Below, in pieces: positions 28,205 to 36,508 of a stretch of 64,000 nucleotides of DNA. Each line of letters opens with the position of its first letter. Within the stretch, counting starts at the first letter, position 1. A program made the position numbers and the translations under genes. The notes below the pieces were generated by a model. That model had not been told where the DNA came from, did not search any database, and saw only the letters and a program-made list of their open reading frames with translations. The stretch is from NCBI GenBank assembly GCA_963841715.1, contig CAWJDP010000003.1:496001-560000 (forward strand). The letters run 5' to 3'. The DNA comes from DASPWW01 sp963841715 (GTDB taxonomy: Bacteria > Actinomycetota > Thermoleophilia > Solirubrobacterales > 70-9).

Positions 28205-29095
28205 TCAGGGTGCCGGATCGAGCGGCCTCGGAGAGGAGCCGTCGCCCGACATGGAACCCAGATACTCGACGAGCAGCCCGCGAAATCGCTCAGGCGCCTC
28301 GATGTGGGGCGAGTGGCCGACCCCGTCCCAGCGCATCACCCGGGCCGTGGGGATCAGCTCGCGGTAGCGCTGCTCGTGTGCCTCGGGCATCCAGTTGCGA
28401 TCGCCGGCGCCGCGCACGATCCAGACCGGAACCCTGATCTCGCGCCAACGGTCGGCGGTCGGCGCCGGCGCGCGCAGGTCGGCGTGGCTGACGATGTCGA
28501 CGAAGCCGCGCACGAGCGCGCCGGGGCGCTCCAGCGCGTGGCCCGCCTCGCGCTCGCGGAGGTCCGGCGGGACGGGCCGCTCGTTTGTCAGCCTGCGCAG
28601 GCGGGCGCCGGCGAGAGCGGGGACAAACACCGGCGCGCCGGACTCGAGCAGGCGCGCCGTCGGCCCCCACGAAGACAGCCGGGGCAGGAGGCCACGCTCG
28701 CGGCGGCCGAGCTGCGCCGGCGCCAGCAGCAGCAGCCCGTTGACGCGCGCTGGCTGACGCCAGGCGATCCCGAGCAGCGCCCCGCAGCCCATCGAGTGGC
28801 CGACGCCCGTGAAGCGCTCGACCCCGAGCTCGTCGAGGAGCTCGAGGAGCTGACCGCGCTGGTCGTGGTGGGTGATCGGTCGACGCTCCCCGGCCCGCTC
28901 CGTGAAGCCGGAGCCGAGCGAGTCGTAGGCGACCGCGCGCACCCCTTCGGGCATCGCCTCGAGGTACGGCCGCCACGTCGCGGCCGAGCTCGTGATCCCG
29001 TGCGCGAAGATGACGGTGCGGCCGCCGTCGCCGGCGCGCTCGAGCACCCGGGTCCGCGAGCCCGGAAGCTCGATCCGCCGCTCCTCGACCGGCAT
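28205..29095 (-). CDS. Alpha/beta hydrolase
   Basis: Alpha/beta-hydrolase fold protein, 296 aa. The oxyanion region is TVIFAHGITSSAATWRPYLE, the nucleophile elbow is GVGHSMGCGALLG (Ser in GHSMG), the acid lies in VWIVRGAGDRNWMPEAHEQR, and the catalytic His is in WDGVGHSPHIEAPERFRGLL. ATG 29095 is chosen because it shares a base with the uppP stop (TGATG), and the protein then starts at MPVEERRIELPG. Longer in-frame starts lie inside uppP. No signal peptide is seen, so it is cytosolic. The substrate is unknown; esterase, lactonase and haloalkane-type activities are all possible. Confidence 0.9.
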   Translation of the reverse strand: MPVEERRIELPGSRTRVLERAGDGGRTVIFAHGITSSAATWRPYLEAMPEGVRAVAYDSLGSGFTERAGERRPITHHDQRGQLLELLDELGVERFTGVGHSMGCGALLGIAWRQPARVNGLLLLAPAQLGRRERGLLPRLSSWGPTARLLESGAPVFVPALAGARLRRLTNERPVPPDLREREAGHALERPGALVRGFVDIVSHADLRAPAPTADRWREIRVPVWIVRGAGDRNWMPEAHEQRYRELIPTARVMRWDGVGHSPHIEAPERFRGLLVEYLGSMSGDGSSPRPLDPAP

Positions 29096-29967
29096 CAGCC
29101 GCCGAGCGCGAAGATCAGCGTGCACGCGAGACCAGCGACGATGCAGTAGATCCCGAACGGCGTCAGGCGATTGGTCTCGAAGAACCTGAGCAGGAACTTG
29201 ACCGCGATGTACGTCGTCAACGCGGCGCACAGTGCGCCGACAAACGCCTGTCCGCGCACCCCGTCGCCGTCGCCGCCGAGCAGCTCCGGCAGCTTCAGCA
29301 CGCCGGCGGCTCCGATGATCGGCGTGGCGAGCAGGAACGCGAACCGCGCTGCATCCTCGTTCGAGAGCCCGAACAAGAGGCCACCGCCCATCGTGATCCC
29401 GGAGCGCGAGATCCCGGGGATGAGCGCGGCCGCCTGCGCCGTGCCGATCCCGATCGCCTCGCGCCAGCTCAGCTTGGCGATCCGCGCGTCGGAGTCACCG
29501 AGGTAGTCGCCGGGTCGCGGGGGCCGCCTGCGCAAGCGCTCGAAGATCAGCAGCAGGATGCCGTTGACGATCAGGAACGCTGCAGCCGAGGCCGCCGACG
29601 CGAACAGGTCGCGGAGCGGATGCTCGAGCAGCAGCCCGAGCGCTCCCGCCGGGATCGTCCCGACGACGAGCAGCCAGCCGAGCTTCGCGTCGTGGTCGTC
29701 CGGGGCGATCTCGCGGTCGCGAAGCGAGCGCCCGAGGCCACGGAAGATCCGCATCCAGTCGTCGAGGAAGATGAAGAAGAGGACAAGTGCCGTGGCGACG
29801 TGGGTCGCGACGAGGAACGTGAGGAAGAACGAGTCGTTCTGGTGGATGTCCCAGCCGAGCAGGCGCGGGAGAATGACGCTGTGGCCGAGGCTGGAGATCG
29901 GGAACGGCTCGGCGATTCCCTGGACCAGCCCGAGGACGATCGCCTGGAAGTAGGAGAGCGGATCCAA
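29095..29967 (-). CDS. uppP: Undecaprenyl-diphosphatase (UppP/BacA)
   Basis: Membrane enzyme that recycles undecaprenyl diphosphate to the monophosphate for cell-wall synthesis and gives bacitracin tolerance. The product is 290 aa with about eight hydrophobic segments. Catalytic motif 1 is QGIAEPFPISSLGHSVILPR (Glu and SSxGH); motif 2 is PGISRSGITMGGGLLFGLS. The start appears to be TTG 29967, because no ATG/GTG precedes the conserved N-terminus DPLSYFQAIVLGLVQG. A small membrane protein gene lies 12 bases upstream. The stop is shared with the hydrolase start. Confidence 0.95.
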   Translation of the reverse strand: MDPLSYFQAIVLGLVQGIAEPFPISSLGHSVILPRLLGWDIHQNDSFFLTFLVATHVATALVLFFIFLDDWMRIFRGLGRSLRDREIAPDDHDAKLGWLLVVGTIPAGALGLLLEHPLRDLFASAASAAAFLIVNGILLLIFERLRRRPPRPGDYLGDSDARIAKLSWREAIGIGTAQAAALIPGISRSGITMGGGLLFGLSNEDAARFAFLLATPIIGAAGVLKLPELLGGDGDGVRGQAFVGALCAALTTYIAVKFLLRFFETNRLTPFGIYCIVAGLACTLIFALGG

Positions 29968-29979
29968 GAAGCGCTCAGG

Positions 29980-30213
29980 CTACGCGGATCGGGACGAAGG
30001 CCCGGTCTGGAACCACGCGAAGACGAGGCAGCCGAGGCCGAGGACGAACGCAAGCAGGCCGTGCTTGACGTGGTGCTCGCTCGATCCGGCCTCGTGGCCG
30101 GGAAAGAAGCTCGGCAGCGACCCGGCCGGCTCGACCCAGTAGATCAAAGCGATCGCGATCAGGACAACCCCGGCGGCGATCGCCCACGGGATCAGCTTTC
30201 GGTTCTTCGACAT
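29980..30213 (-). CDS. Small two-helix membrane protein upstream of uppP
   Basis: Unknown 77-aa membrane protein. It has two hydrophobic segments, LIPWAIAAGVVLIAIALIYW and HGLLAFVLGLGCLVFAWFQT. They are separated by an extracytoplasmic-looking loop with Pro, Gly and a His pair (PGHEAGSSEHHVKHG). ATG 30213 gives MSKNRKLIPW; a GTG four codons upstream is an alternative. The 12-base spacing to uppP suggests a shared transcript. I know of no function. The His/Glu loop could bind a metal or cation, which is speculation. Confidence 0.65.
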   Translation of the reverse strand: MSKNRKLIPWAIAAGVVLIAIALIYWVEPAGSLPSFFPGHEAGSSEHHVKHGLLAFVLGLGCLVFAWFQTGPSSRSA

Positions 30214-30318
30214 GGTGCGGAACACTATTCAGGCAGTCTTAAAGCGGCTCTTATGCTCGCTCACCGCCTCGGCCTCGCGGACCTCGGCGCCGATCTGCGG
30301 CCAGATAGAGTTCGGGGC

Positions 30319-30579
30319 GTGACTCGACGACCGCGCTCGCTTCTCCTCGCCCTCGCGCTGCTGGCCCTCGCGGGGCTGCTCGCCGGAGCCTCTCCCGCGC
30401 TTGCCGCCGACGGCGTAGGGCTCTACGGGCGCACGAACGACAAGGTCGTCACCTACTTCGGGTTCGGGATCATCGCCTTCTTCTCGATACTCGTCACGGT
30501 GCTGTCGCTGATCCAGATTCGCGCCGAGAGCCGCAAGGAGCGGCTCCGCGACGAGCTCGACCGGCTTCACCGACCCTGA
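30319..30579 (+). CDS. Small exported/membrane protein with C-terminal helix
   Basis: Protein of 86 aa from GTG 30319. The N-terminus is a clear signal-like segment (RRPRSLLLALALLALAGLLA, then GASPALAADG). A second membrane span follows (YFGFGIIAFFSILVTVLSLI) and a charged cytoplasmic tail RAESRKERLRDELDRLHRP. An upstream in-frame ATG at 30253 would add an unlikely hydrophilic lead. It lies divergent from the uppP operon and seven bases before an enoyl-CoA hydratase gene, so it may be co-transcribed with that gene. Function is unknown. Confidence 0.65.
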   Translation: MTRRPRSLLLALALLALAGLLAGASPALAADGVGLYGRTNDKVVTYFGFGIIAFFSILVTVLSLIQIRAESRKERLRDELDRLHRP

Positions 30580-30586
30580 TCCTCGG

Positions 30587-31378
30587 ATGCCCAAGGTCCG
30601 CTACGAGCGCTCCGGCGCGGCCGCGGTGCTCACGATCGAGCGCCGCGAGCGCCGCAACGCGGTGGACGCCGAGACCGCGGGCCTCCTGCTCGACGGCCTC
30701 CGCGACTTCGAGGCCGACGACGACGCCCGCGTGCTCGTGCTCACGGGCGACGGCCCCGAGGCGTTCTGCGCCGGCGCCGACCTGAAGGCGCTCGCCGAGG
30801 TCGGACCCGATACTCCGCGGGATGCGATCGAGGCGGTCTCGGAACGCCCCGAGGGGCCGATGGGGTTCAGCCGTCTGACGCCGTCGAAGCCGACGATCGC
30901 CGCGATCTCCGGCTGGTGCCTGGCCGGCGGGCTCGAGCTGGCGCTGTGGTGCGACCTGCGGATAGCGACCGAGACCGCGAAGCTGGGCTACCCCGAGCGC
31001 CGCTGGGGGGTGCCGCTGATCGACGGCGGGACGCAGCGGCTGCCCCGGATCGTCGGCATCGGCCGCGGGCTCGAGCTGATCCTCACCGGGCGCATCGTCG
31101 AGGCGCACGAGGCGCTCGAGTGGGGGCTAGTCAACGAGCTCGTCGGCGAGGGCGCCCACCTCGCGCGCGCGCTCGAGCTCGCCGAGGGTCTCGCCGGCTT
31201 CCCCCAGGAGACGATGCTCTCGGACCGCCGCGCCGCGCTCGAGGGGTACGGGATGCCGCTCGACGACGCGCTCGCGCTCGAGGCCGAGCTTGGCCGTTCC
31301 TCGGTCGAGGTCGGGATTCGCGGCGCGGCGCGCTTCGCCGCCGGGGAGGGCCGCGGCGGCGAAGGCGCCGGCGCCTAG
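30587..31378 (+). CDS. Enoyl-CoA hydratase/isomerase family protein
   Basis: Crotonase-fold enzyme, 263 aa. The N-terminal ERRERRNAVDAETAGLLLDG and oxyanion-hole residues in AFCAGADLKALAEVG and ISGWCLAGGLELALWCDLRI are clear. The catalytic region reads GYPERRWGVPLIDGGTQRLP: the first active-site Glu is in place, but the second position of classical hydratases is occupied by Asp/Gly, so isomerase or hydrolase activity is possible. ATG 30587 is used. It probably takes part in fatty acid or CoA-ester degradation, but no partner genes lie beside it. Confidence 0.9.
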   Translation: MPKVRYERSGAAAVLTIERRERRNAVDAETAGLLLDGLRDFEADDDARVLVLTGDGPEAFCAGADLKALAEVGPDTPRDAIEAVSERPEGPMGFSRLTPSKPTIAAISGWCLAGGLELALWCDLRIATETAKLGYPERRWGVPLIDGGTQRLPRIVGIGRGLELILTGRIVEAHEALEWGLVNELVGEGAHLARALELAEGLAGFPQETMLSDRRAALEGYGMPLDDALALEAELGRSSVEVGIRGAARFAAGEGRGGEGAGA

Positions 31379-31396
31379 TGGTCTAGCCCTTCGGGC

Positions 31397-32029
31397 TCAG
31401 GTCGAGGTCGCGGGCTGCGCGCTGCCCTCGGCGCGGAACAGGATGATGCTCACGACGAGCACCCAGAGAAGCGAGAGCACGATCCCGAAGAACCCGAGCG
31501 GCGTGATGTTCAGGATCCCGATCACGATCGAGGCCCACCCGAGCCACTTCGGCATCGCGCCGTAGCGGATCGTGCAGAGGCCGGTCGCGAACAGCGTCAG
31601 GGCGAACCCGAGCGCCAGCGGGAAAAAGAGATCCTGGTCGAGGACTGAAAGCGTCTGCACCACCCCGGCGGGTACCTCGGTCGCGACTTGGCCAAGCGTG
31701 AAGTCGAGGCTGCTCGCGATCGCGCCGCCGGTTCCGAGGACGAGGATGCCGCCGAACGCCAGCATCGACAGCCGGCCGTCGCCGCCCTCGGCGCGCAGCA
31801 GTGCGCGGCGCAGGCTGCCGCCGAACCAGATCAGGAACAGCACGGCGAAGAACCCGCACAGCCCGGCGATCGTCGCCTTCGACGTGTGCGCGCTCCAGTA
31901 GGAGACGACCGACGCCGTCGAGTCGTCGTCGTTCGGCGTGTTGTTGTCGAGCACGAACACCGCGGCGATGAACGCGAAGAACAGGACACCGGTCAGGGGA
32001 GCGAAGCGCTCCCAGCGTGAGCGTGTCAT
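31397..32029 (-). CDS. DUF4386-like six-helix membrane protein
   Basis: Membrane protein of 210 aa with about six hydrophobic helices, starting PLTGVLFFAFIAAVFVLDNN. An extracytoplasmic acidic loop (NTPNDDDSTASVVSYWSAHT) is followed by further helices, with GGILVLGTGGAIASSLDFTL and ASIVIGILNITPLGFFGIVL near the end. The layout is like DUF4386 proteins, though I cannot confirm the family by eye. ATG 32029 has an AGGAGGTCCTC ribosome site. It stands alone, converging on the enoyl-CoA hydratase gene. Confidence 0.75.
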   Translation of the reverse strand: MTRSRWERFAPLTGVLFFAFIAAVFVLDNNTPNDDDSTASVVSYWSAHTSKATIAGLCGFFAVLFLIWFGGSLRRALLRAEGGDGRLSMLAFGGILVLGTGGAIASSLDFTLGQVATEVPAGVVQTLSVLDQDLFFPLALGFALTLFATGLCTIRYGAMPKWLGWASIVIGILNITPLGFFGIVLSLLWVLVVSIILFRAEGSAQPATST

Positions 32030-32099
32030 GAGGACCTCCTCGGTTGGACCGTGGGCTCATTCCCACAGCGCGAAGGAAGCAAACCACGGAACTGGAGTT

Positions 32100-32957
32100 T
32101 CAGTCCTCCGGGAGCCGGAACGAGGTCAGCAGGCGCTTCTCGGTCTCACCCTCCACTTCGGCGACGACTTCGACGTGGCCGGCGAGTGGCGTCCCGCGCA
32201 GCTTCGTCGCCAGCAGATCGTCGACCTGGAAGATCCCGGCGGAGTTGTTCATCTTGATCTCGACCCTGACCGGGCGTGCCTCCCCGGCCGAGATCTCGAC
32301 CTCGTCGATTGCCGCCGCCGACAGCGAGTGGATCCCCTGGCGCCCCGCCTCGACCGGGATCCGCGAGCGACCCTGCGCCATGTCGAGCGCGTCGGCGACG
32401 CGGACGACCCCGGCCTCAAGCGTGTACGGCTCGCCGCGTCGGCGGTGGCCGATGATCGAGTGCAGCGCCTCGGCGATGACCACGGTCCGCTCGGGCTCCT
32501 GGTAGATGCCCTCGAGCAGACGCTCGAGCTTCGGCGCCGTCATGAACAGGCTGTAGGCCTCGTGGTCGGCGCGGTGGATCGACATCCCGACATCGTGAAA
32601 TAGCGCCCCCGCCGCGACGACGACCTCGGCGTCGCGGTCGCGCATACCGTGGTCGGTGACCATCGCCGGCTCGATCCCGGCCTTGACAAGCAGGCGTAGC
32701 AGCCGCAGCGCGATGTTGAGCACGATCTGGACGTGGACCCAGGAGTGATCGGACATCCCGAGCCGGACCGAGCGCGCCTGGGTCATGTACCACCAGGCGC
32801 GGACCTGGGGGTCGTCGTTGACAGCGTCGATCAGCGCCTCGAGGCGGCGGTTGCCGCGCGTCGGCGCGCGCACCCGCGCCTCCGCGACCGCCTCGGCGGG
32901 GCGCCGCGGCTCCGGGCCTTGGTTCGGGGTCGGGCTGCCGCCGTAGGCGCTCATCAT
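32100..32957 (-). CDS. HD-domain phosphohydrolase-like protein
   Basis: Metal-dependent HD-domain protein, 285 aa. The HD signature is in VVVAAGALFHDVGMSIHRAD (HD pair), with an upstream metal-ligand His in GMSDHSWVHVQIVLNIALRL and a further DAEV/HSIIGHRR segment. The start ATG 32957 gives MMSAYGGSPTPN; longer frames upstream are unlikely. The C-terminal 100 residues (about 185-285) are beta-rich (IDEVEISAGEARPVRVEIKM) and end in an acidic tail; this half is unfamiliar to me. HD proteins hydrolyse nucleotides or phosphodiesters; the substrate here is unknown. Confidence 0.8.
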   Translation of the reverse strand: MMSAYGGSPTPNQGPEPRRPAEAVAEARVRAPTRGNRRLEALIDAVNDDPQVRAWWYMTQARSVRLGMSDHSWVHVQIVLNIALRLLRLLVKAGIEPAMVTDHGMRDRDAEVVVAAGALFHDVGMSIHRADHEAYSLFMTAPKLERLLEGIYQEPERTVVIAEALHSIIGHRRRGEPYTLEAGVVRVADALDMAQGRSRIPVEAGRQGIHSLSAAAIDEVEISAGEARPVRVEIKMNNSAGIFQVDDLLATKLRGTPLAGHVEVVAEVEGETEKRLLTSFRLPED

Positions 32958-33020
32958 CGGGAGTGTCTCAGTCGCGCCCGCCGTTTCCGCCGCCGCGCGG
33001 TCTAACGTCACCGCTCGATC

Positions 33021-33227
33021 GTGCCCGATGCCAGTGGGAATGGGAACGCGCCAACGGCCGTCTGTCCTCACACGGGAGTCACGATCCCCGAATGCTCGTG
33101 CATTCGCTGCCTCGAGGATCAGATCCGGCGCAACAGGCCGATCCTGCTCGAGCGGGAGCGCGGCACAAGCGTCGAGCACGTGGCGTGGTGGCGACGGCGC
33201 GGCCGCCGACACAGCGCCGCCGCGTAG
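33021..33227 (+). CDS. Small Cys-rich protein, possible metal binder
   Basis: Putative 68-aa protein from GTG 33021. The central segment VCPHTGVTIPECSCIRC has four Cys and one His in 17 residues, spaced like a small zinc site. The flanks are polar, with an Arg-rich C-terminus (WWRRRGRRHSAAA). It lies divergent to the HD-domain gene with 63 bases between starts and ends 33 bases before the next gene. The Cys/His pattern is the main reason to believe it is coding. High GC makes chance open frames common here, so confidence is moderate. Confidence 0.45.
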   Translation: MPDASGNGNAPTAVCPHTGVTIPECSCIRCLEDQIRRNRPILLERERGTSVEHVAWWRRRGRRHSAAA

Positions 33228-33260
33228 GCGAGGTCAGGCGCGGCGCGGGCGGGCGACGGC

Positions 33261-33980
33261 TTGAGCGGGCTGCTCTCGGTTGAGCGCATCGGCGAGGTCG
33301 CGCTCGCCGCGCTCAATCGCCCCGAGAAGCGCAACGCGCTCTCGATCGAGATGCGGGTCGAGATCGGCGAGGAGTTCTCGCGCCTCGGGAGGGACGAGGG
33401 CGTCGGCTGCGTCGTGCTGACGGGAGCCGGCACCGCCTTCTGCTCGGGGATGGACGTGACGCAGTTCGGCGGCGATCTGGAACACAAGCGGCGCCTCGTC
33501 GAGACGAGCGGACTCGCGTTCGAAGCGGTCGGGACCTGTCCGCGGCCGGTCGTCGCCGCGGTCAACGGGCCGGCGGTCGCCGGCGGGTTCGCGCTTGCGC
33601 TGCTCAGCGACCTGCGACTCGCGGCGAGCGCCGCGAGCTTCGGGTTCCCCGAGCTCCCGGCCGGGATCCCGCCGAGCTACGCCTCGGCCCGTGCCGTGCT
33701 CCCAGCGGCGCTCGCACAGGACCTGTGCTTCAGCGGAAGGGTCCTCGACGCCGGCGAGGCGCTGCGGGCCGGGATCGTGCGCGAGCTCTGCGACGGCGAC
33801 GTCGTAGCCGCCGCCGTTGAGCTGGCGGAACGGATCGCGGCGATGCCGCGGAGCGCGGTGCTGGCGACGAAGCGGCGCAAGCTGCTCGAGCGCGAGCACG
33901 TGTGGGGGTTCCTGTTCGAGGAGGAGCGGCGGGCGTTCGCGACCGCGCTCCTCGGCGAGGACGCGGCGGACGCGGGCTGA
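33261..33980 (+). CDS. Enoyl-CoA hydratase/isomerase family protein
   Basis: Crotonase-fold protein, 239 aa. ALNRPEKRNALSIEMRVEIG at the N-terminus, the oxyanion loop TAFCSGMDVTQFGG and AAVNGPAVAGGFALALLSDL are diagnostic. The region corresponding to the catalytic glutamates reads GFPELPAGIPPSYASARAVL, with one Glu retained. The start is TTG 33261; no better start precedes the conserved SVERIGEVALAAL. It is more compact than typical 260-aa hydratases, with a shortened C-terminal helix. No other beta-oxidation genes adjoin it. Confidence 0.9.
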   Translation: MSGLLSVERIGEVALAALNRPEKRNALSIEMRVEIGEEFSRLGRDEGVGCVVLTGAGTAFCSGMDVTQFGGDLEHKRRLVETSGLAFEAVGTCPRPVVAAVNGPAVAGGFALALLSDLRLAASAASFGFPELPAGIPPSYASARAVLPAALAQDLCFSGRVLDAGEALRAGIVRELCDGDVVAAAVELAERIAAMPRSAVLATKRRKLLEREHVWGFLFEEERRAFATALLGEDAADAG

Positions 33981-33996
33981 ACGAGCTCGCAGCGCG

Positions 33997-34440
33997 TCAG
34001 CCGCACACGGGCCAGGCGCTCGGCCCGGTGCGCCTGTAGAGCATCGCCGCGCGCATGTCCTGCTCGGCCTCGGGGGCCGCCGCCGGGTCACCCTTGCCAC
34101 CGACCGACGCCCAGGTCCCGCTGTCGAACTGGTACTTGCCGCGGTAGGTCCCGTCCGAGGACACCGCCTTCGGGTCGCCGCCCGACTCGCACGCGGCGAT
34201 CGAGTCGAGCGTCGACCGCGAAACGCTGCCCGGAAGCTTCGCCGCGGGGTTCTTCGCCGCCTTCGCGGCATCGATCGCGTGCGAGGACTGCATCGTGCCC
34301 TGGTCGTAGGCGAGGCGGTGGGCGGAGACCGAGCCGCCGGGCTCGCCGTTGAACAGCGCCGTCAACGCGAGAATGGTTCCTGCGACGACGGCGATCACGG
34401 CCGCGAGCGCCGCGGCGAGAAGTCGGAGGCGACCCCACAT
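33997..34440 (-). CDS. Secreted Rpf/transglycosylase-like protein
   Basis: Exported or membrane-anchored lysozyme-like protein, 147 aa. The N-terminal hydrophobic segment (RLLAAALAAVIAVVAGTILA) works as signal or anchor. The C-terminal half is a resuscitation-promoting-factor-type domain: LDSIAACESGGDPKAVSSDG has the catalytic Glu, then YRGKYQFDSGTWASVGGKGD and MLYRRTGPSAWPVCG. The two Cys are placed as in Rpf domains. It should cleave peptidoglycan during growth or resuscitation. ATG 34440. Confidence 0.88.
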   Translation of the reverse strand: MWGRLRLLAAALAAVIAVVAGTILALTALFNGEPGGSVSAHRLAYDQGTMQSSHAIDAAKAAKNPAAKLPGSVSRSTLDSIAACESGGDPKAVSSDGTYRGKYQFDSGTWASVGGKGDPAAAPEAEQDMRAAMLYRRTGPSAWPVCG

Positions 34441-34503
34441 GGCTCGCCGAGCCTAACATGAGCAAACCGTTAGACGTGTAAGTGGCGGCAAACAGACCTT
34501 GCG

Positions 34504-34836
34504 CTAGCGTCGTCGCCGGCGCCCCGCCGGCCGCCTGCCCCGAGCCTCCAGGCGTCCCTGGCGCGTCTCCGCCGCGCTCACCCGCGTCACTCCGCGCAAC
34601 TCGCCGATCAGGACCTCCTCGACACAGCGGCGGTGCCAGTGATGGTGATCGGAGCCGCCGGCCCGGCGCACGTAGTGGACGATGACGTGCTCAGAGCCGA
34701 TCTCGACGTCCCCGTGGCAGCCCGGGCAGCGGTAGAGCTTGCCGGCGATTCCGCGTATCAGCCACGCCTCGTCGCCGTCCGCGGTCAGGCCCCGCAGGCT
34801 CGTGCGCGTGTCGGGCAGGCCCTCGAACGCGCTCAC
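34504..34836 (-). CDS. Small Cys/His zinc-site protein, coupled to the oxidoreductase
   Basis: Protein of 110 aa from GTG 34836, which overlaps the upstream oxidoreductase stop by four bases (GTGA). The core AWLIRGIAGKLYRCPGCHGD, then EHVIVHYVRRAGG and HHHWHRRCVEE, places CxxC and HxxxC-type ligands in a likely zinc ribbon. This arrangement is familiar from short actinobacterial proteins sometimes mislabelled ATP/GTP-binding. The C-terminus is very Arg-rich (RRPAGRRRRR), suggesting nucleic acid contact. The function is unknown. Start choice rests on the coupling overlap. Confidence 0.78.
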   Translation of the reverse strand: MSAFEGLPDTRTSLRGLTADGDEAWLIRGIAGKLYRCPGCHGDVEIGSEHVIVHYVRRAGGSDHHHWHRRCVEEVLIGELRGVTRVSAAETRQGRLEARGRRPAGRRRRR

Positions 34837-36404
34837 GGCCGTGGGTGGTCCTCGAGTGCCGCAAGTGCAGCGCCGCGACCGTTGAGCGCGATCACCGACC
34901 CCCCAGGGTGCGTCGCGGCTCCACATAGATAGAGACCCTCGAGCGGTGTCCGCCACTCGAGCCGGCGGTCCCACATCTGATCCGGTAGTGCCTCACCCTG
35001 GAAGATGCTCCCGCCGGTGAGCCCGATCCGCGCCTCGATGTCGGGCGGGCCGAGCACCTGCATCTCCTCGACGCAGTCGCGGACATCGGGTGCATAGACC
35101 GCGATCGCATCGAGGACCAGCTCGCCGATAGCCCCCCGGCTCCCGTCCCAGTCCCCCTCCGCGAGGTCGTAGGGCGCGTACTGCGCGAACACGCTCATCA
35201 CGTGGTGCCCCGGCGGCGCGACCGAGGGGTCGTATCCGGTCTGGAAGTAGAGCTCGCAGAACCCGACCGCCGGCTCCCCCCGTCTGCAGGCGTCGAAGGC
35301 ATCCTGCGCGGCGTCGAGCCCGGGCGTCACGGTGACCATTGCCCGCTGCGGCTCGAAGTCGCCGGCCGCGCTGAAGCTCGGGACCCGCGAAAGCGCCGCG
35401 TTCAGCTTCACGACCGGCGAGCGGACGCGCCAGCGCGCGAGCCGGTCGCGGAATTCGTCCGGCGCGACCCCGTCGAGCATCGCCAGGGTTCGCTTCGGGT
35501 CGGCGTTCGCGAGCACGATCGGCGCGCGAATCAGCTCCCCACTCTCGAGCTCGACGCCCTCGCCGGGGAGGATCCGCGCGACGGGCACCCCGGCGGCGAG
35601 CACGGCGCCCGCCTCGCGCGCGGCGTCGGCGATCGCGAACGAGACCCGGCCCATCCCGCCGGGGACGTAGCCCCAGACGTGACCGAGCCCGAGAAGGTCG
35701 CCCTGCCCGTGCATGAGATGGACGGACGCCGTGCCCGGGTCGCGCGGCCCGGCCCAGGCGCCGATCACGCCCTGGCCGAACAGCGCGTGCTTCAGCCGCT
35801 CGTCTTCAACGTAGCGATCGAGCGTGTCGGCGATCGCCTCCTCGAAGGTGATCGAGATCAGCTCGTCGTCGCGGAGCACGGACTCGATCTCGGCCCGCGA
35901 AGGCGACGGATGCTGCCACATGTCGCCGTCGGGGCCGTCGCGGAGCAGCTTGCGGATGCGCTCGAACGTCGCCTCGTAGGCGAGCACGCCGTCGATGTCC
36001 TCGCGTGCGAACCCGTTCGCCCGCATGTGCTCGACGGTACGGCCGTCGTCGAGGAACCGGGCGAACGAGCTTCCATCCGGGAGGGGGCACCACAGATTCG
36101 GATCCGCCGGGATCACCGAGTAGCCGTGCTTCGCCAGTCCCAGCTCGCGTACGACGACGTCGTCGAGCAGCCCGACCACGTACGCGCACGGGCTGACGAG
36201 GAAGCGGTCGTCGGTGAACGGCCGCTCGAGCGTGCAGGCCCCGCCGAGCACCTCGCGGCGCTCGAGCACGAGCACCGAGCGGCCGGCCCGGGCGAGGTAG
36301 GCCGCCGCGGTGAGCCCGTTGTGGCCGCCGCCGACCACGAGCGCGTCCCAGTCGCGCGCCGCGAGCACGGCGAGCGGCTCCGGCAGCCCGACCCTCCCGA
36401 TCAC
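34833..36404 (-). CDS. Phytoene-desaturase-like FAD oxidoreductase (PYROXD2-like)
   Basis: FAD-dependent amine-oxidase/carotenoid-desaturase superfamily protein, 523 aa. The N-terminal dinucleotide fold is WDALVVGGGHNGLTAAAYLA, with VLVLERREVLGGACTLERPF next. GYVPGGMGRVSFAIADAARE is the typical substrate-domain entry, and YLCGAATHPGGSVIALNGRG is the C-terminal FAD contact. The length and these blocks fit the PYROXD2-like group rather than true CrtI. No carotenoid genes are nearby. It starts at GTG 36404, whose upstream region is now bordered by an IS481 element at 36483. Confidence 0.9.
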   Translation of the reverse strand: MIGRVGLPEPLAVLAARDWDALVVGGGHNGLTAAAYLARAGRSVLVLERREVLGGACTLERPFTDDRFLVSPCAYVVGLLDDVVVRELGLAKHGYSVIPADPNLWCPLPDGSSFARFLDDGRTVEHMRANGFAREDIDGVLAYEATFERIRKLLRDGPDGDMWQHPSPSRAEIESVLRDDELISITFEEAIADTLDRYVEDERLKHALFGQGVIGAWAGPRDPGTASVHLMHGQGDLLGLGHVWGYVPGGMGRVSFAIADAAREAGAVLAAGVPVARILPGEGVELESGELIRAPIVLANADPKRTLAMLDGVAPDEFRDRLARWRVRSPVVKLNAALSRVPSFSAAGDFEPQRAMVTVTPGLDAAQDAFDACRRGEPAVGFCELYFQTGYDPSVAPPGHHVMSVFAQYAPYDLAEGDWDGSRGAIGELVLDAIAVYAPDVRDCVEEMQVLGPPDIEARIGLTGGSIFQGEALPDQMWDRRLEWRTPLEGLYLCGAATHPGGSVIALNGRGAALAALEDHPRP

Positions 36405-36476
36405 GTCGTTGACGGCGCTTGCAGCGATGGCGCAATTATGCGCGCGTTCCCGCCCGGCGCGGCGCGCCCGACGCTA

Positions 36477-36482
36477 GCTAGG
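36477..36482. repeat. Target-site duplication, left copy (GCTAGG)
   Basis: The six bases GCTAGG directly abut the left end of the IS481-family element and are repeated exactly at its right end. This is the direct repeat expected from staggered target cleavage. Confidence 0.8.
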
Positions 36483-36508
36483 TGTAGTTCCTAACCAGGT
36501 TGTTCGTG
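36483..36508 (+). repeat. IS481 left terminal inverted repeat
   Basis: Begins TGTAGTTCCT and contains GTTGTTC at the same offset as the right end. The transposase stop codon (complement of 36491-36493) lies inside it, a compact layout common in small insertion sequences. Confidence 0.8.
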
